Source: an uncultured Hyphomicrobiales bacterium
GTDB taxonomy: Bacteria; Pseudomonadota; Alphaproteobacteria; Rhizobiales; Beijerinckiaceae
DNA length: 17,547 bases
Assembly: GCA_903916165.1 (NCBI GenBank)
Contig: CAIWVR010000086.1
Span: 1-17,547, forward strand
Direction: 5' to 3'
The position numbers and the translations under genes are program-made. The notes beneath the pieces are model-generated. The model was not told the origin of the DNA and did no database searches. It worked only from the letters and a program-made list of their open reading frames with translations. Each line of letters opens with the position of its first letter. The first letter of the stretch is position 1. Shown here piece after piece: positions 7,121 through 14,625 of the stretch.

Positions 7121-7954
7121 TCAACCAGACAATTCACCGGCGCGGTGCAGCGCGGCTGCGACAGCATTACGCATCAAGGGCTCGAGGCCCTCGGCCCCCA
7201 TCAGCACCGAAAGGGCCGCTGCGGTTGTGCCGCCGGGCGAGGTGACGTTCTCGCGCAGCTTTCCTGGCGCAACATCTGCCGATTGGCGCATCAATTCCCC
7301 GGAGCCCTCGACTGTCGCGCGTGCCAGCCGGAGGCTGAGGTCGGCGGGCAGACCCGCCGCTTCACCCGCTTTCGCCAGGCATTCGGTCAGATAGAAAATA
7401 TAGGCCGGTCCAGAGCCCGAGACGGCGGTGACAGCGTCGATCAGGCTCTCATTGTCGAGCCATTCCACGGTGCCGACCGCGCCGAGCAGGGCGTCGGTCA
7501 TGTCGCGTTGACGGGGCGTGACGGTCTCGCTGGCGGCAACGCCGGTGATGCCGCGCCCGATGGCGGCTGGCGTGTTGGGCATGGCGCGCACAATGGCCCC
7601 CGCCAGTGGCAGGCGCGCGGCAACATCTGCGATGCGCTTGCCGGCGAGGATGGAGATGACCAGCGTACCCGGTCCGGTGAGCGGTGCCAGCGACGGTGCC
7701 GCGCTGTCGAGCATCTGTGGCTTCACCGCAAGGATCAGCACCTCGGCGGGCTGCAAACACGCGCCCGCAGGGTTGAGCGCAATGCCTTGGCTGACGCACA
7801 GGGCTGTGAGCTCAGGGCAGGGCACCGGTTCGAGGATCGTGATGGCATCGCCGCGCAGGCCCATGGCGAGCCAGCCCGACAGCATGGCCGATCCCATGCG
7901 TCCTGCGCCAACCAGGGTGAGCGACGCAGGCAGCGCCTTCATCTTTTGCGACAT
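7121..7954 (-). CDS. proC: Pyrroline-5-carboxylate reductase
   Basis: The last step of proline synthesis: NAD(P)H-dependent reduction of 1-pyrroline-5-carboxylate, in the cytosol. The 277-residue protein has the N-terminal Rossmann motif LVGAGRMGSAM (14–24), VIRAMPNTPA-like IVRAMPNTPA (121–130), the family signature VSGSGPAYIFYLTECLAKAGE around 178–198, and VTSPGGTTAAAL (237–248) near the C-terminus. All are intact and the length is normal. The frame extends to 8089 but that part overlaps the YbjN gene. ATG at 7954 was chosen because it overlaps the YbjN stop in a TGATG junction, a common translational-coupling arrangement; ATG at 7942 is an alternative. The coupling puts proC and the YbjN gene on one transcript. 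Confidence 0.96.
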   Translation of the reverse strand: MSQKMKALPASLTLVGAGRMGSAMLSGWLAMGLRGDAITILEPVPCPELTALCVSQGIALNPAGACLQPAEVLILAVKPQMLDSAAPSLAPLTGPGTLVISILAGKRIADVAARLPLAGAIVRAMPNTPAAIGRGITGVAASETVTPRQRDMTDALLGAVGTVEWLDNESLIDAVTAVSGSGPAYIFYLTECLAKAGEAAGLPADLSLRLARATVEGSGELMRQSADVAPGKLRENVTSPGGTTAAALSVLMGAEGLEPLMRNAVAAALHRAGELSG

Positions 7955-8454
7955 CAGGCTTCGCCGACGGTCTCGAACATGGCCGATTCCAGCGCCTCGC
8001 GCGCAGTCTTGCCCGCCCACATCACGAACTGGAAGGACTGATAATAACGCTCGCAGGCGGTGACCGCTGCATTCAGCACGGCTTCGCATTGTTGCGGTGT
8101 CGGCTCGGCACCGCCTGACAGGATGATGGCGTGGCGGAAAATGACCACGTTTTCAGATTCCCACAGGCCGAAATGGCCGACCCAGAGCTGCTCGTTGATC
8201 AGCGACACCAGCGCGTGGACCTCAGAGCGGCGACGCTCGGCGATCTTGACGTCAAAGGCGCAGGCGACGTGCAGGGATTCGACCATCGGCAGCCAGGTGA
8301 AGGCGACATGATAGTCGGTCCAGCCGCCGCCGACCGAAATCGAGATTTCATCATCGTCCTCGCGGTCGAAATGCCAGTCGTTGACGGAGGCAATGCGCTC
8401 AACCACATCGACCGGATGTTCGGTGCGTTCGAGTTCGACATGCATGGATGACAT
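7954..8454 (-). CDS. YbjN-domain protein
   Basis: A 166-residue protein matching the YbjN family (bacterial sensory transduction regulator, PF10722), judged from its pattern: VDVVERIASVNDWHFDREDDDEISISV, then WTDYHVAFTWLPMVESLHVACAFD, and EVHALVSLINEQLWVGHFGLWE. The fold is shared with type III secretion chaperones, but the molecular function of YbjN proteins is poorly defined. No signal peptide or membrane segment is present, so it is cytosolic. A TTG start at 8475 is possible, but ATG at 8454 has AAGG 9 bases upstream; ATG at 8445 is a third option. It ends overlapping proC. Upstream lies the 280-bp GANTC-rich spacer. Confidence 0.85.
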   Translation of the reverse strand: MSSMHVELERTEHPVDVVERIASVNDWHFDREDDDEISISVGGGWTDYHVAFTWLPMVESLHVACAFDVKIAERRRSEVHALVSLINEQLWVGHFGLWESENVVIFRHAIILSGGAEPTPQQCEAVLNAAVTACERYYQSFQFVMWAGKTAREALESAMFETVGEA

Positions 8455-8734
8455 AGGCGAATGCCTTGGGACCAAAAGGGGCAGAACGCGGTGTGACTCT
8501 CAACAAAAACGCGAGTGCGCAACCCGGACCGAGGCCTGCTTGACTCTCTGTCGAGGCCCAAGCGAATCACTTGCAACTCTGAATATACGCAACTCAGTCG
8601 CGACGCCTAGTGGCCGCATCTGATGAGCTGCAAGGTCTTGGATTCGTGGCGTTTCGTCTATCGTGTCCGTGCGCGTGTCCACAGATGATCCAGATGTGCA
8701 CGTGAGTCAGAATGTCGCGTGTTGCGCAAAAGAC
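8455..8734. other. Gene-free spacer with six GANTC sites
   Basis: No convincing gene, tRNA or small ORF with a ribosome binding site was found here. The spacer is less GC-biased than its surroundings. It holds GANTC sites at 8495, 8542, 8564, 8641, 8704 and 8732 (start positions), the recognition sequence of the CcrM cell-cycle methylase of alphaproteobacteria. It should also carry the promoter of the YbjN–proC transcript on the minus strand and the end of the ubiK transcript. A direct repeat CGAGGCC flanks one GACTC site (8530–8557). Confidence 0.6.
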
Positions 8735-8738
8735 TCAC
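8702..8738. terminator. Inverted repeat overlapping the ubiK stop codon
   Basis: GTGAGTC (8702–8708) pairs perfectly with GACTCAC (8732–8738) around a 23-base loop. The right arm includes the ubiK stop codon. Both arms contain a GANTC site. It may act as the ubiK transcript end or as a protein-binding palindrome; there is no clear T-run following on the minus strand. Confidence 0.35.
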
Positions 8739-9022
8739 ATGGCCGGGTCGACGCCGGCATCGTCTTGCACATCGTTGCCGAGTTTCGCTTCGAGCGCGGC
8801 GATACGCGCCTGCAGCCGGTCATTCTCATCGCGCGCGAGGATCGCCATGTCGCGCACTGCTTCGAATTCCTCACGTGTGACGACGTCCATCGTCGACAGC
8901 AGACGCTCCAGCTGTGTGCGCATGACGGTTTCCGCTTCGCGCTTCACGCCCTGGGCCAGTCCGGCAGCGTCTGTCATCAGACGGGCCATATCGTCGAGGA
9001 TGCGATTGTGGGTCTGGGGCAT
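8735..9022 (-). CDS. ubiK: Ubiquinone biosynthesis accessory factor, UbiK/YqiC (BMFP) family
   Basis: A small accessory factor that helps aerobic ubiquinone synthesis by binding the lipid-processing Ubi complex; earlier members were called BMFP (membrane fusogenic). The 95-residue protein has an amphipathic N-terminal helix (MPQTHNRILDDMARLMTDAAG) and the hallmark VVTREEFEAVRDMAILARDE (48–66), which leads into a C-terminal coiled coil (about 52–82: NDRLQARIAALEAKLG). Length and architecture match the family. ATG at 9022 has AAGGAG 9 bases upstream, a near-ideal site. It is divergent from lgt, sharing a 159-bp control region. The symbol rests on family recognition; activity in ubiquinone synthesis is inferred. 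Confidence 0.85.
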   Translation of the reverse strand: MPQTHNRILDDMARLMTDAAGLAQGVKREAETVMRTQLERLLSTMDVVTREEFEAVRDMAILARDENDRLQARIAALEAKLGNDVQDDAGVDPAM

Positions 9023-9107
9023 GGCAGAACTCTCCTTGGGGACGCGCGTTTGTCGCGCCTCGGGTGGCTTTGCGCAAGGGGCGGAGCCCGGGTGGGACCA
9101 GCCGCCG

Positions 9108-9125
9108 GTCAAGCATCGCCTTGAC
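9108..9125. promoter_or_regulatory. Perfect inverted repeat between divergent ubiK and lgt
   Basis: GTCAAG (9108–9113), a 6-base spacer and CTTGAC (9120–9125) form a perfect 18-bp inverted repeat midway between the two divergent genes. Each arm contains a TTGAC that could serve as a -35 hexamer pointing outward, but no matching -10 is seen at 16–18 bases on either side. It could instead be an operator. The rest of the 9023–9181 gap holds nothing else I can name. Confidence 0.35.
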
Positions 9126-9181
9126 GCTTTCCGCGCCCTGGCGCATCTGGTTTGTATTCTGACACGCCATGTGAAGACGCA

Positions 9182-10012
9182 ATGCCTTTTTTCGTCCTGC
9201 CCTATCCGGTGATCGATCCGGTTCTCGTGAATATCGGACCGCTCCCGATCCGCTGGTACGCGCTTGCCTATATCGCCGGCCTGATCGGCGGCTGGTGGCT
9301 GGCGCGGCGCATCGTCGTTCAGGTCAAGGCCTGGGGCGCGCGAGCCCGGCCAGAGCCTGAAAGTCTCGACGACATGCTGGTCTATGCCGCGCTGGGTGTC
9401 GTGCTGGGCGGACGCCTCGGCTATGTGCTGTTCTACAATCCGGCCTTCTTCCTCGCCCATCCCGCGTCCATTCCCGCGGTCTGGGAGGGCGGCATGTCCT
9501 TCCATGGCGGCCTGGTCGGCGCGACGCTCGGGCTGTGGCTGTTTGCGCGGCGCGTGAAGGCCCCGTTCCTGTCGGTGTTCGATCTCACCGCCTGCGTGAC
9601 GCCAATCGGTATTTTCTTTGGACGTCTCGCCAATTTCATCAAGCCGGAATTGTGGGGCCGCCCCACCGACGTCGACTGGGCGATGGTGTTTCCCGATGTC
9701 GCGGCAGGCCCATTTCCGCGTCACCCGAGCCAGCTTTATGAGGCGGGGCTGGAAGGTATTGTGCTTTTCCTCGTGCTGCTGGTTGCGCGCCGCATGGGTG
9801 CCTTGCGGCGGCCCGGACTGGCGACGGGGATTTTCGCCATCGGCTACGGCGTCGCGCGCATCATCTGCGAATTCTTTCGCGAGCCTGATGCGCAGCTGGG
9901 CTTTCTGTTTGGCGGAGCCACCATGGGCATGTTGTTGTCCTTGCCGCTGATTGCTGCGGGCGTGGGCTTTCTCGTGCATGCCCTGCGTCGCCGCGCGAGT
10001 GTAGCGTCATGA
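9182..10012 (+). CDS. lgt: Prolipoprotein diacylglyceryl transferase
   Basis: This inner-membrane enzyme attaches diacylglycerol from phosphatidylglycerol to the lipobox cysteine of prelipoproteins, the first step of lipoprotein maturation. The 276-residue protein has about seven hydrophobic segments and the Lgt signatures: IRWYALAYIAG (23–33), GGRLGYVLFYN (76–86), SFHGGLVGA with H108, GRLANFIKPELWGRPTD (147–162; R148, N151, E156), RHPSQLYEA (180–188) and FFREPD with R233. Essential residues of the E. coli enzyme therefore all have counterparts. ATG at 9182 was preferred to 9152 because the protein then begins at the usual FVLPYPVIDPVLV region. PgsA, encoded in the same window, makes its lipid substrate precursor. 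It overlaps the next gene by ATGA. Confidence 0.96.
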   Translation: MPFFVLPYPVIDPVLVNIGPLPIRWYALAYIAGLIGGWWLARRIVVQVKAWGARARPEPESLDDMLVYAALGVVLGGRLGYVLFYNPAFFLAHPASIPAVWEGGMSFHGGLVGATLGLWLFARRVKAPFLSVFDLTACVTPIGIFFGRLANFIKPELWGRPTDVDWAMVFPDVAAGPFPRHPSQLYEAGLEGIVLFLVLLVARRMGALRRPGLATGIFAIGYGVARIICEFFREPDAQLGFLFGGATMGMLLSLPLIAAGVGFLVHALRRRASVAS

Positions 10013-11106
10013 GCGCGCTGGGAAAGATCTTGCGCGAGTCAATCGCGCATGACGGGCCGATGCCGCTCGATACGTTCATGGCGGTGGCGCTCGGCCATAC
10101 GCGCCATGGCTATTACATGACGCGAGATCCATTCGGCGCTGCGGGAGATTTCATCACCGCGCCCGAAATCTCGCAGATGTTTGGCGAGCTGATCGGCCTC
10201 TGGGCGGTGGAGACCTGGGCGCTGCTGGGTGGCCCGTCGCGCGTGTCTCTTGTCGAGCTCGGGCCGGGTCGCGGCACATTGATGCGCGACCTGTTGCGTG
10301 CCGCGCGCGTGTCGAACGAATTCTGCGCGGCGCTTGAGGTGCATCTCGTCGAGACGAGCCCGGTCCTGACGCAGGCGCAAAAAGAACAGCTGGCGCAGGC
10401 GGCGGTCTCGGTGACGTGGCACACGTCCATCGACAGCCTGCCCGACGGGCCGGCGATCTTCATCGCCAATGAATTCTTCGACGCGCTCCCCGTGCGCCAT
10501 TATGTGAAGACAGCTGAGGGCTGGCGCCAGCGGCTCGTCGGGCTCGACGCGAACGGCGCGCTGTCCTTCGGTCTGGCGAGCGAGGCGGAGGCTCTCATCA
10601 CCGCCGAGGCGCAAGACGGCTCGATTCTCGAACTCAGTCCGGTGTCGCAATTGCTGATGACGCAGATCGCGCGGCGAATGGCGCAAGGGCAATCGGCGGC
10701 GCTGGTGATTGATTACGGCCATGTCGAAACGGGTTTTGGTGAAACGCTGCAAGCCTTGAGCCAGCATCGTCGCGTCGACCCCCTGGCGGAGCCGGGCGAA
10801 GCCGATCTCACGGCGCATGTCGATTTCGCCGCGCTCGCACGCGCTGCCTCTGCAGCGGGCGCGCAGCCGTTCGGGCCTGTGACACAGGGCGAATTCCTCA
10901 TGCGGCTCGGCCTTGCTCAGCGCGCGCAGGCCCTGAAGCGCAAGGCGACTGACGCGCAGGCGCTCGACATTGATCTTGCGGTGGCGCGTCTGGCAACAGA
11001 GCGCGTCGGGGCGGCTCCGGGCATGGGGCGGCTCTTCAAGGCGCTCGCCATCGCCCCGCTTGACGCGCCGATCCTGCCGGGTTTTCTGAGGAACACGACA
11101 CCATGA
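10009..11106 (+). CDS. Class I SAM-dependent methyltransferase, MidA/NDUFAF7 family
   Basis: A 365-residue protein of the MidA family (PF02636, formerly DUF185). The mitochondrial homologue NDUFAF7 methylates an arginine of complex I subunit NDUFS2 during assembly, so a NADH dehydrogenase assembly role is plausible here but inferred. Recognisable blocks are PMPLDTFMAVALGHTRHGYY (18–37), GAAGDFITAPEISQMFGELI (43–62) and the SAM-binding motif I VSLVELGPGRGTLMRDLL (79–96). VHLVETSP, IFIANEFFDALPVRHY and ALVIDYGHVETGFGETLQA follow in the expected order. Length is normal. It overlaps lgt by four bases upstream (ATGA) and pgeF by four downstream, so the three are one operon. Symbol left empty because bacterial naming is not uniform. 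Confidence 0.9.
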   Translation: MSALGKILRESIAHDGPMPLDTFMAVALGHTRHGYYMTRDPFGAAGDFITAPEISQMFGELIGLWAVETWALLGGPSRVSLVELGPGRGTLMRDLLRAARVSNEFCAALEVHLVETSPVLTQAQKEQLAQAAVSVTWHTSIDSLPDGPAIFIANEFFDALPVRHYVKTAEGWRQRLVGLDANGALSFGLASEAEALITAEAQDGSILELSPVSQLLMTQIARRMAQGQSAALVIDYGHVETGFGETLQALSQHRRVDPLAEPGEADLTAHVDFAALARAASAAGAQPFGPVTQGEFLMRLGLAQRAQALKRKATDAQALDIDLAVARLATERVGAAPGMGRLFKALAIAPLDAPILPGFLRNTTP

Positions 11107-11873
11107 GCGCGCCGTCGCTGGAATGCGATCTGCTCGTGGAGGACGGCGTTTCTCATGGCTTTTTCACACGGCAGGGGGGCACCTCGAGCGGTGTTTATGC
11201 CAGCCTCAATGGCGGGCGCGGATCGCGTGACGCGCCGTCTGCCGTGGTGCAAAATCTCGCGCTGATGGCGCAGACGCTGGGTGTTGCGCCCGATCATCTG
11301 CTCGTCCCCTATCTCACGCATTCTCCCGATTGTCTCATCGTCGACAAGCCCTTCGGGGCCGATCGCCCGCGCTGCGACGCGCTGGTGACGAAGACGCGCG
11401 GGCTGGCGCTGGGCGTCACAGGAGCCGATTGCGGCATCCTGCTGTTCAGCGATCCCGGTGCTGGCGTCATCGGCGCCGCACATGCAGGCTGGAAAGGCGC
11501 CTTCACGGGCGTGCTGGAATCGACCTTGCAGACAATGGAGGAGGCGGGTGCCTCACGCCCCGCGATCCGCGTGGTTCTGGGGCCGACGATTGCCAGGGAA
11601 TCTTATGAAGTCGGCACCGAATTTCGAGATCGGTTCCTTGCACAGAACGCCAGAAATATCCTGTTTTTCGACGCATCCGTGAAGAAGGGCCACTTCATGT
11701 TCGACTTGCCAGCCTATATCGGCGCGAAACTCGCGGCGGAGGGTGTTGGCGAGTTCCGCAATCTCGGGCTCGACACTTACGCGGATGAGGAGCGGTTCTA
11801 TTCCTACCGCCGCAGCGTTCACCGTGGCGAACCCGATTACGGACGTCTGGTGGCGGCCATCGCACTGGTGTGA
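11103..11873 (+). CDS. pgeF: PgeF/YfiH-family multicopper-like polyphenol oxidase (laccase domain)
   Basis: A 256-residue member of the YfiH/PgeF/LACC1 family. Members have been reported to act on purine nucleosides, and E. coli YfiH as an editing enzyme removing misincorporated L-Ser from peptidoglycan precursors. Motifs: HGFFTRQGGTSSGVYASLN (18–36), THSPDC with H73, TGADCGILLF with C110 and GAAHAGWKG with H127 (the His-Cys-His metal site), GPTIARESYEVG and the C-terminal FYSYRRS. The first histidine motif is normally followed by Gly (HG); here it is HS, a small deviation. It is the last gene of the lgt operon and converges on the methyltransferase gene with only 8 bp between stop codons, leaving no room for a separate terminator. 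Confidence 0.9.
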   Translation: MSAPSLECDLLVEDGVSHGFFTRQGGTSSGVYASLNGGRGSRDAPSAVVQNLALMAQTLGVAPDHLLVPYLTHSPDCLIVDKPFGADRPRCDALVTKTRGLALGVTGADCGILLFSDPGAGVIGAAHAGWKGAFTGVLESTLQTMEEAGASRPAIRVVLGPTIARESYEVGTEFRDRFLAQNARNILFFDASVKKGHFMFDLPAYIGAKLAAEGVGEFRNLGLDTYADEERFYSYRRSVHRGEPDYGRLVAAIALV

Positions 11874-11881
11874 GGGGCGCG

Positions 11882-12571
11882 CTACAGCGGTCTTGCGACA
11901 AACATCATGCGCGACTGGTTGTGGCCAATGTTGGTCGACGACCGCTCGGCCCGATACAGATGCGCGGCAAACAAGGTTTCGATGTCTTCTTCCGCATAGC
12001 GGGTCAGGCCGATTTCGTGGCGCAGCTTGCGGTATTCTGAAAACATCGTCGCGGCGAGCCCGGTCAGTGCCGTCAGCAGAAATCCGCCCCGCGTTGCAAA
12101 ACCGAGCAGGGCGCGTGTGTCGTCGATGAAATTGGCGGTTTCGGGGATCACATCTGCGACGACCAGCATGCCAGTCGTCTTCAGCTTGCGCCGCGCCAGA
12201 TCGAGCAGAGCCTCGAATTCCTTGTGCGTCAGATATTGGATGACGGAATTGGCGACGAACACATCAAGCGAGTGATCGGTCATCGCCTCGAGAGCTTCCG
12301 TTGACAGCACGACGATCCTGTCGTTGCGCCCGAAGCGCAGCCGCAGGCGTGCCTGAACGTTGGGGGCAGAATCGTAAAGGTAGAGCATGGCGCAGCGACG
12401 TGCGACCAGCTCGGCGCTTTCCGCTTCGCCACAGCCGTAATCCACCACGCAGGCGTCCGCAGATGGGATGAGGGCCGCAATGTCCTTGGCGATCCGATCA
12501 TAATGAAGCGTGCGATGCCGCTCGTTCACGTAGATCGAATGCGTACCGTTCCAGAATTCCCGCCAGTTCAT
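11882..12571 (-). CDS. Class I SAM-dependent methyltransferase, unknown substrate
   Basis: A 229-residue Rossmann-fold methyltransferase. SAM-binding motif I is VVDYGCGEAES (42–52) and the acidic end of strand 2 is LYLYDSAP (63–70). Motif IV is SLDVFVANSVIQYL (101–114), and KLKTTGMLVVADVIPE (129–144) is post-motif strand 5. A hydrophobic stretch GGFLLTALTGLAATMF (162–177) may be amphipathic or membrane-associated. The N-terminus MNWREFWNGTHSIYVNERHR is not a standard motif I can name. The start at 12571 has AGGA about 6 bases upstream. It lies 90 bp downstream of carA on the same strand and could be read through from it. The substrate cannot be told from the sequence. Confidence 0.82.
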   Translation of the reverse strand: MNWREFWNGTHSIYVNERHRTLHYDRIAKDIAALIPSADACVVDYGCGEAESAELVARRCAMLYLYDSAPNVQARLRLRFGRNDRIVVLSTEALEAMTDHSLDVFVANSVIQYLTHKEFEALLDLARRKLKTTGMLVVADVIPETANFIDDTRALLGFATRGGFLLTALTGLAATMFSEYRKLRHEIGLTRYAEEDIETLFAAHLYRAERSSTNIGHNQSRMMFVARPL

Positions 12572-12661
12572 TTCCGTCCTGCGTGCTTCCTTGCAGCCTG
12601 TCTAGCATGACTGGGATAGGAAGTCGCCTGCATCGCGCGGGTTTGAACGTGGCCTTGCCGA

Positions 12662-13888
12662 TCAGGCCTTTGGCTGGGCTGAACGATGGCTTTCCATCAG
12701 TTCCACGAAGCGGCGGAACAGATAATGGCTGTCGCACGGTCCCGGTGAAGCTTCCGGGTGGTACTGCACGGAAAAAGCCGGACGGTCGGTCAGCGCCAGG
12801 CCGCAATTGGAGCCGTCAAAGAGCGAGCGATGCGTCTCGACCGCATGGGCGGGAAGCGATTGCGGGTCGACCGCAAAGCCGTGGTTCATTGAAACGATCT
12901 CGACCTTGTTGGTCGTGAAATCCTTCACCGGATGGTTTGCGCCATGATGGCCCTGATGCATTTTCTGCGTCTTGGCACCAACCGCCAGCGCCAGCATCTG
13001 GTGGCCGAGGCAGATGCCGAAGGTCGGCACCCTCAAGTCGAGCAATTTCCGGATCACGGGCACGGCATATTTGCCAGTTTCCGCCGGATCGCCAGGGCCG
13101 TTCGAGAGAAACACGCCATCGGGTGCCATCGCCATAATGTCTTCGGCGCTGGTCGTGGCGGGCACGACCGTGACTTCGCAGCCGGCGTCGGCGAGCAGGC
13201 GCAGGATGTTGCGCTTCACGCCGTAGTCGATGGCCACGACCTTGAACTTGGCATTGGTCATCTCCCCATAGCCTTCGCCAAGCTTCCAGACGGTTTCCTT
13301 CCACACGTAGCTTTGCGAAGCGGTGACGCCGGGCACGAGGTCCATCCCGTCAATGCCGGGCCAGGCCGCAGCTTCTTTCTTCAGGGCTTCAACATCGAAC
13401 TTGCCATCCGGCGCAAAGGCAATCACGGCATTGGGCATGCCCTTCTCGCGGATGAGCGCCGTCAGGGCGCGCGTGTCGAGGCCGCACATGCCGATCATGT
13501 TGCGGGCTTTCAGCCATTGATCGAAATGGCGGGTGGCGCGATGATTGGCAGGCTCGGTGACATGGGCGTGGACGATGACGCCGCGAATGCCGGAGGCGGC
13601 AGCCATGTTGACCGTCTCTATATCTTCCTCATTCGTGCCGACATTGCCGATATGGGGAAAGGTGAAGGTGACGATCTGGCCGGAATAGGACGGGTCGGTG
13701 AGGATTTCCTCATAGCCCGTGATCGCGGTGTTGAAGCAGACTTCGCCGACGGAATGGCCCGTCGCCCCAAGGCCGAAGCCTTCGATCATTGTGCCGTCCG
13801 CCAGCACCAGAAGGGCGGTCGGGACGGGGATCTGCCAGCCTTGCGATCTGGCCGGGATTGCGGCTTGGTCTTGAACGGTCGTGGTCAT
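12662..13888 (-). CDS. carA: Carbamoyl-phosphate synthase small subunit
   Basis: The glutaminase subunit of carbamoyl-phosphate synthetase. It hydrolyses glutamine and channels ammonia to CarB, making carbamoyl phosphate for arginine and pyrimidine synthesis. The 408-residue protein has the CarA N-terminal domain (ALLVLADGTMIEG to FNTAITGYEEILTDPSYSGQ) and the class I amidotransferase domain with FGICLGHQ (nucleophile C293) and QYHPEASPGP (H377, E379). LSNGPGDP and VSMNHGFAV are also present. The frame runs on to 13954, but ATG at 13888 begins close to the usual start; no strong ribosome binding site is visible at either. carB is not in the window. It is divergent from yqeY, which is typical of alphaproteobacteria. 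Confidence 0.96.
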   Translation of the reverse strand: MTTTVQDQAAIPARSQGWQIPVPTALLVLADGTMIEGFGLGATGHSVGEVCFNTAITGYEEILTDPSYSGQIVTFTFPHIGNVGTNEEDIETVNMAAASGIRGVIVHAHVTEPANHRATRHFDQWLKARNMIGMCGLDTRALTALIREKGMPNAVIAFAPDGKFDVEALKKEAAAWPGIDGMDLVPGVTASQSYVWKETVWKLGEGYGEMTNAKFKVVAIDYGVKRNILRLLADAGCEVTVVPATTSAEDIMAMAPDGVFLSNGPGDPAETGKYAVPVIRKLLDLRVPTFGICLGHQMLALAVGAKTQKMHQGHHGANHPVKDFTTNKVEIVSMNHGFAVDPQSLPAHAVETHRSLFDGSNCGLALTDRPAFSVQYHPEASPGPCDSHYLFRRFVELMESHRSAQPKA

Positions 13889-13999
13889 GGCTCTACACCG
13901 TCTTTCGCGCGTTCGGCCGCGGCGCCAGGAAGGTGCAGGCGCGGACGACGGCAAGTCATCGAGGATCAGGGCTTGTCGCGCTACCCTATAAAGGGCGCG

Positions 14000-14040
14000 A
14001 GCTTCGGGCGGAAGCTAGGTGAGGGCACCGCTCGCGTCAA
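14000..14040 (-). promoter_or_regulatory. Candidate carA promoter with hairpin at the start region
   Basis: On the minus strand TTGACG (14040–14035) is followed 17 bases later by TAGCTT (14017–14012), giving a start near 14005 and a leader of about 115 bases. A perfect inverted repeat AGCTTC–GGGCG–GAAGCT (14000–14016) overlaps the -10 and the presumed start. The same 235-bp gap (13889–14123) must also hold the yqeY promoter, for which GATAAT at 14049–14054 is a possible -10 without a matching -35. Confidence 0.35.
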
Positions 14041-14123
14041 CCCTGTGGGATAATCCGAAGCCCGAGCGGTTTCAGACATTTAGCAATGCCAGGCCGAGCG
14101 CTCTGGCGAAGGAGTTCAAAATC

Positions 14124-14579
14124 ATGTCCCTGCGCGAGCGTTTCACGACCATGATGAAAGAGTCGATGAAGTCCGGCGACAAGCCGCGCCTGGCCACTGT
14201 GCGCATGGTGCAGGCGGCCTTGAAGGACAAGGACATCGAGGCCCGGGGCCTGGGCAAGACCATCGGCGAGGAGGATATTCTGGCCCTCCTGCAAAAAATG
14301 GTGAAGAGCCGCCAGGAATCGCTCACCATGTATGAGCAGGCCGGCCGCGAGGATCTGGCGTCGCAGGAGCGTGGCGAGATCGCCGTGATTCATGAGTTCC
14401 TGCCCACCCAGATGGGTGAGGACGAGGTCAAGGCCGCCATTGCCGCCGCTGTCAGCGAAACCGGTGCCGTCGCCATGAAGGATATGGGCAAGGTCGTCGC
14501 CGCGCTGAAGGCCAGATATGCGGGCCAGATGGATTTCGCCAAGGCCAGCGCCCTGGTCAAGGCCGCCCTCAACGGCTGA
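14124..14579 (+). CDS. GatB/YqeY domain protein
   Basis: A 151-residue stand-alone YqeY-type protein, related to the C-terminal tRNA-binding domain of the amidotransferase subunit GatB. Its exact function is not settled; a role in tRNA amidation or recognition is only inferred from the domain. The full family pattern is present: MSLRERFTTMMKESMKSGDK, then LATVRMVQAALKDKDIEARG, EDILALLQKMVKSRQESLTMYEQAGREDLA, EIAVIHEFLPTQM and the end GQMDFAKASALVKAALNG. AAGGAG (14109–14114) lies 9 bases before the ATG at 14124, which settles the start. The gene sits between carA and dnaG as in many alphaproteobacteria, interrupted here by an Uma2 gene. Confidence 0.93.
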   Translation: MSLRERFTTMMKESMKSGDKPRLATVRMVQAALKDKDIEARGLGKTIGEEDILALLQKMVKSRQESLTMYEQAGREDLASQERGEIAVIHEFLPTQMGEDEVKAAIAAAVSETGAVAMKDMGKVVAALKARYAGQMDFAKASALVKAALNG

Positions 14580-14593
14580 TCGGCCCCTCTTCG

Positions 14594-14625
14594 GGCGGCG
14601 GGATTTTTGTGCTAGTCTCGCCGCC
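14594..14625 (+). promoter_or_regulatory. Hairpin masking the Uma2 translation start
   Basis: GGCGGCG (14594–14600) and CGCCGCC (14619–14625) are perfect complements around an 18-base T-rich loop, and the ATG follows immediately at 14626. The loop contains TGCTAGTCT, which resembles a -10 region, so the Uma2 message might start inside the hairpin and be nearly leaderless. No Shine–Dalgarno is seen. Alternatively the hairpin plus ATTTTT is a remnant terminator of yqeY. Confidence 0.35.

Noticed and set aside
8455..8734. Possible small RNA, tRNA or short gene in the GANTC-rich spacer
   Set aside because: No tRNA T-loop pattern, no clear promoter–terminator pair, and the short open frames have no ribosome binding site.
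12932..14053. Open frame of 373 codons on the plus strand opposite carA
   Set aside because: It is the antisense of an intact carA; composition is atypical and there is no ribosome binding site.
14580..14610. Strong Rho-independent terminator after yqeY
   Set aside because: GCCC/GGGC stem is only 4 bp and is separated from the T-run by several bases, so it is not a convincing terminator.
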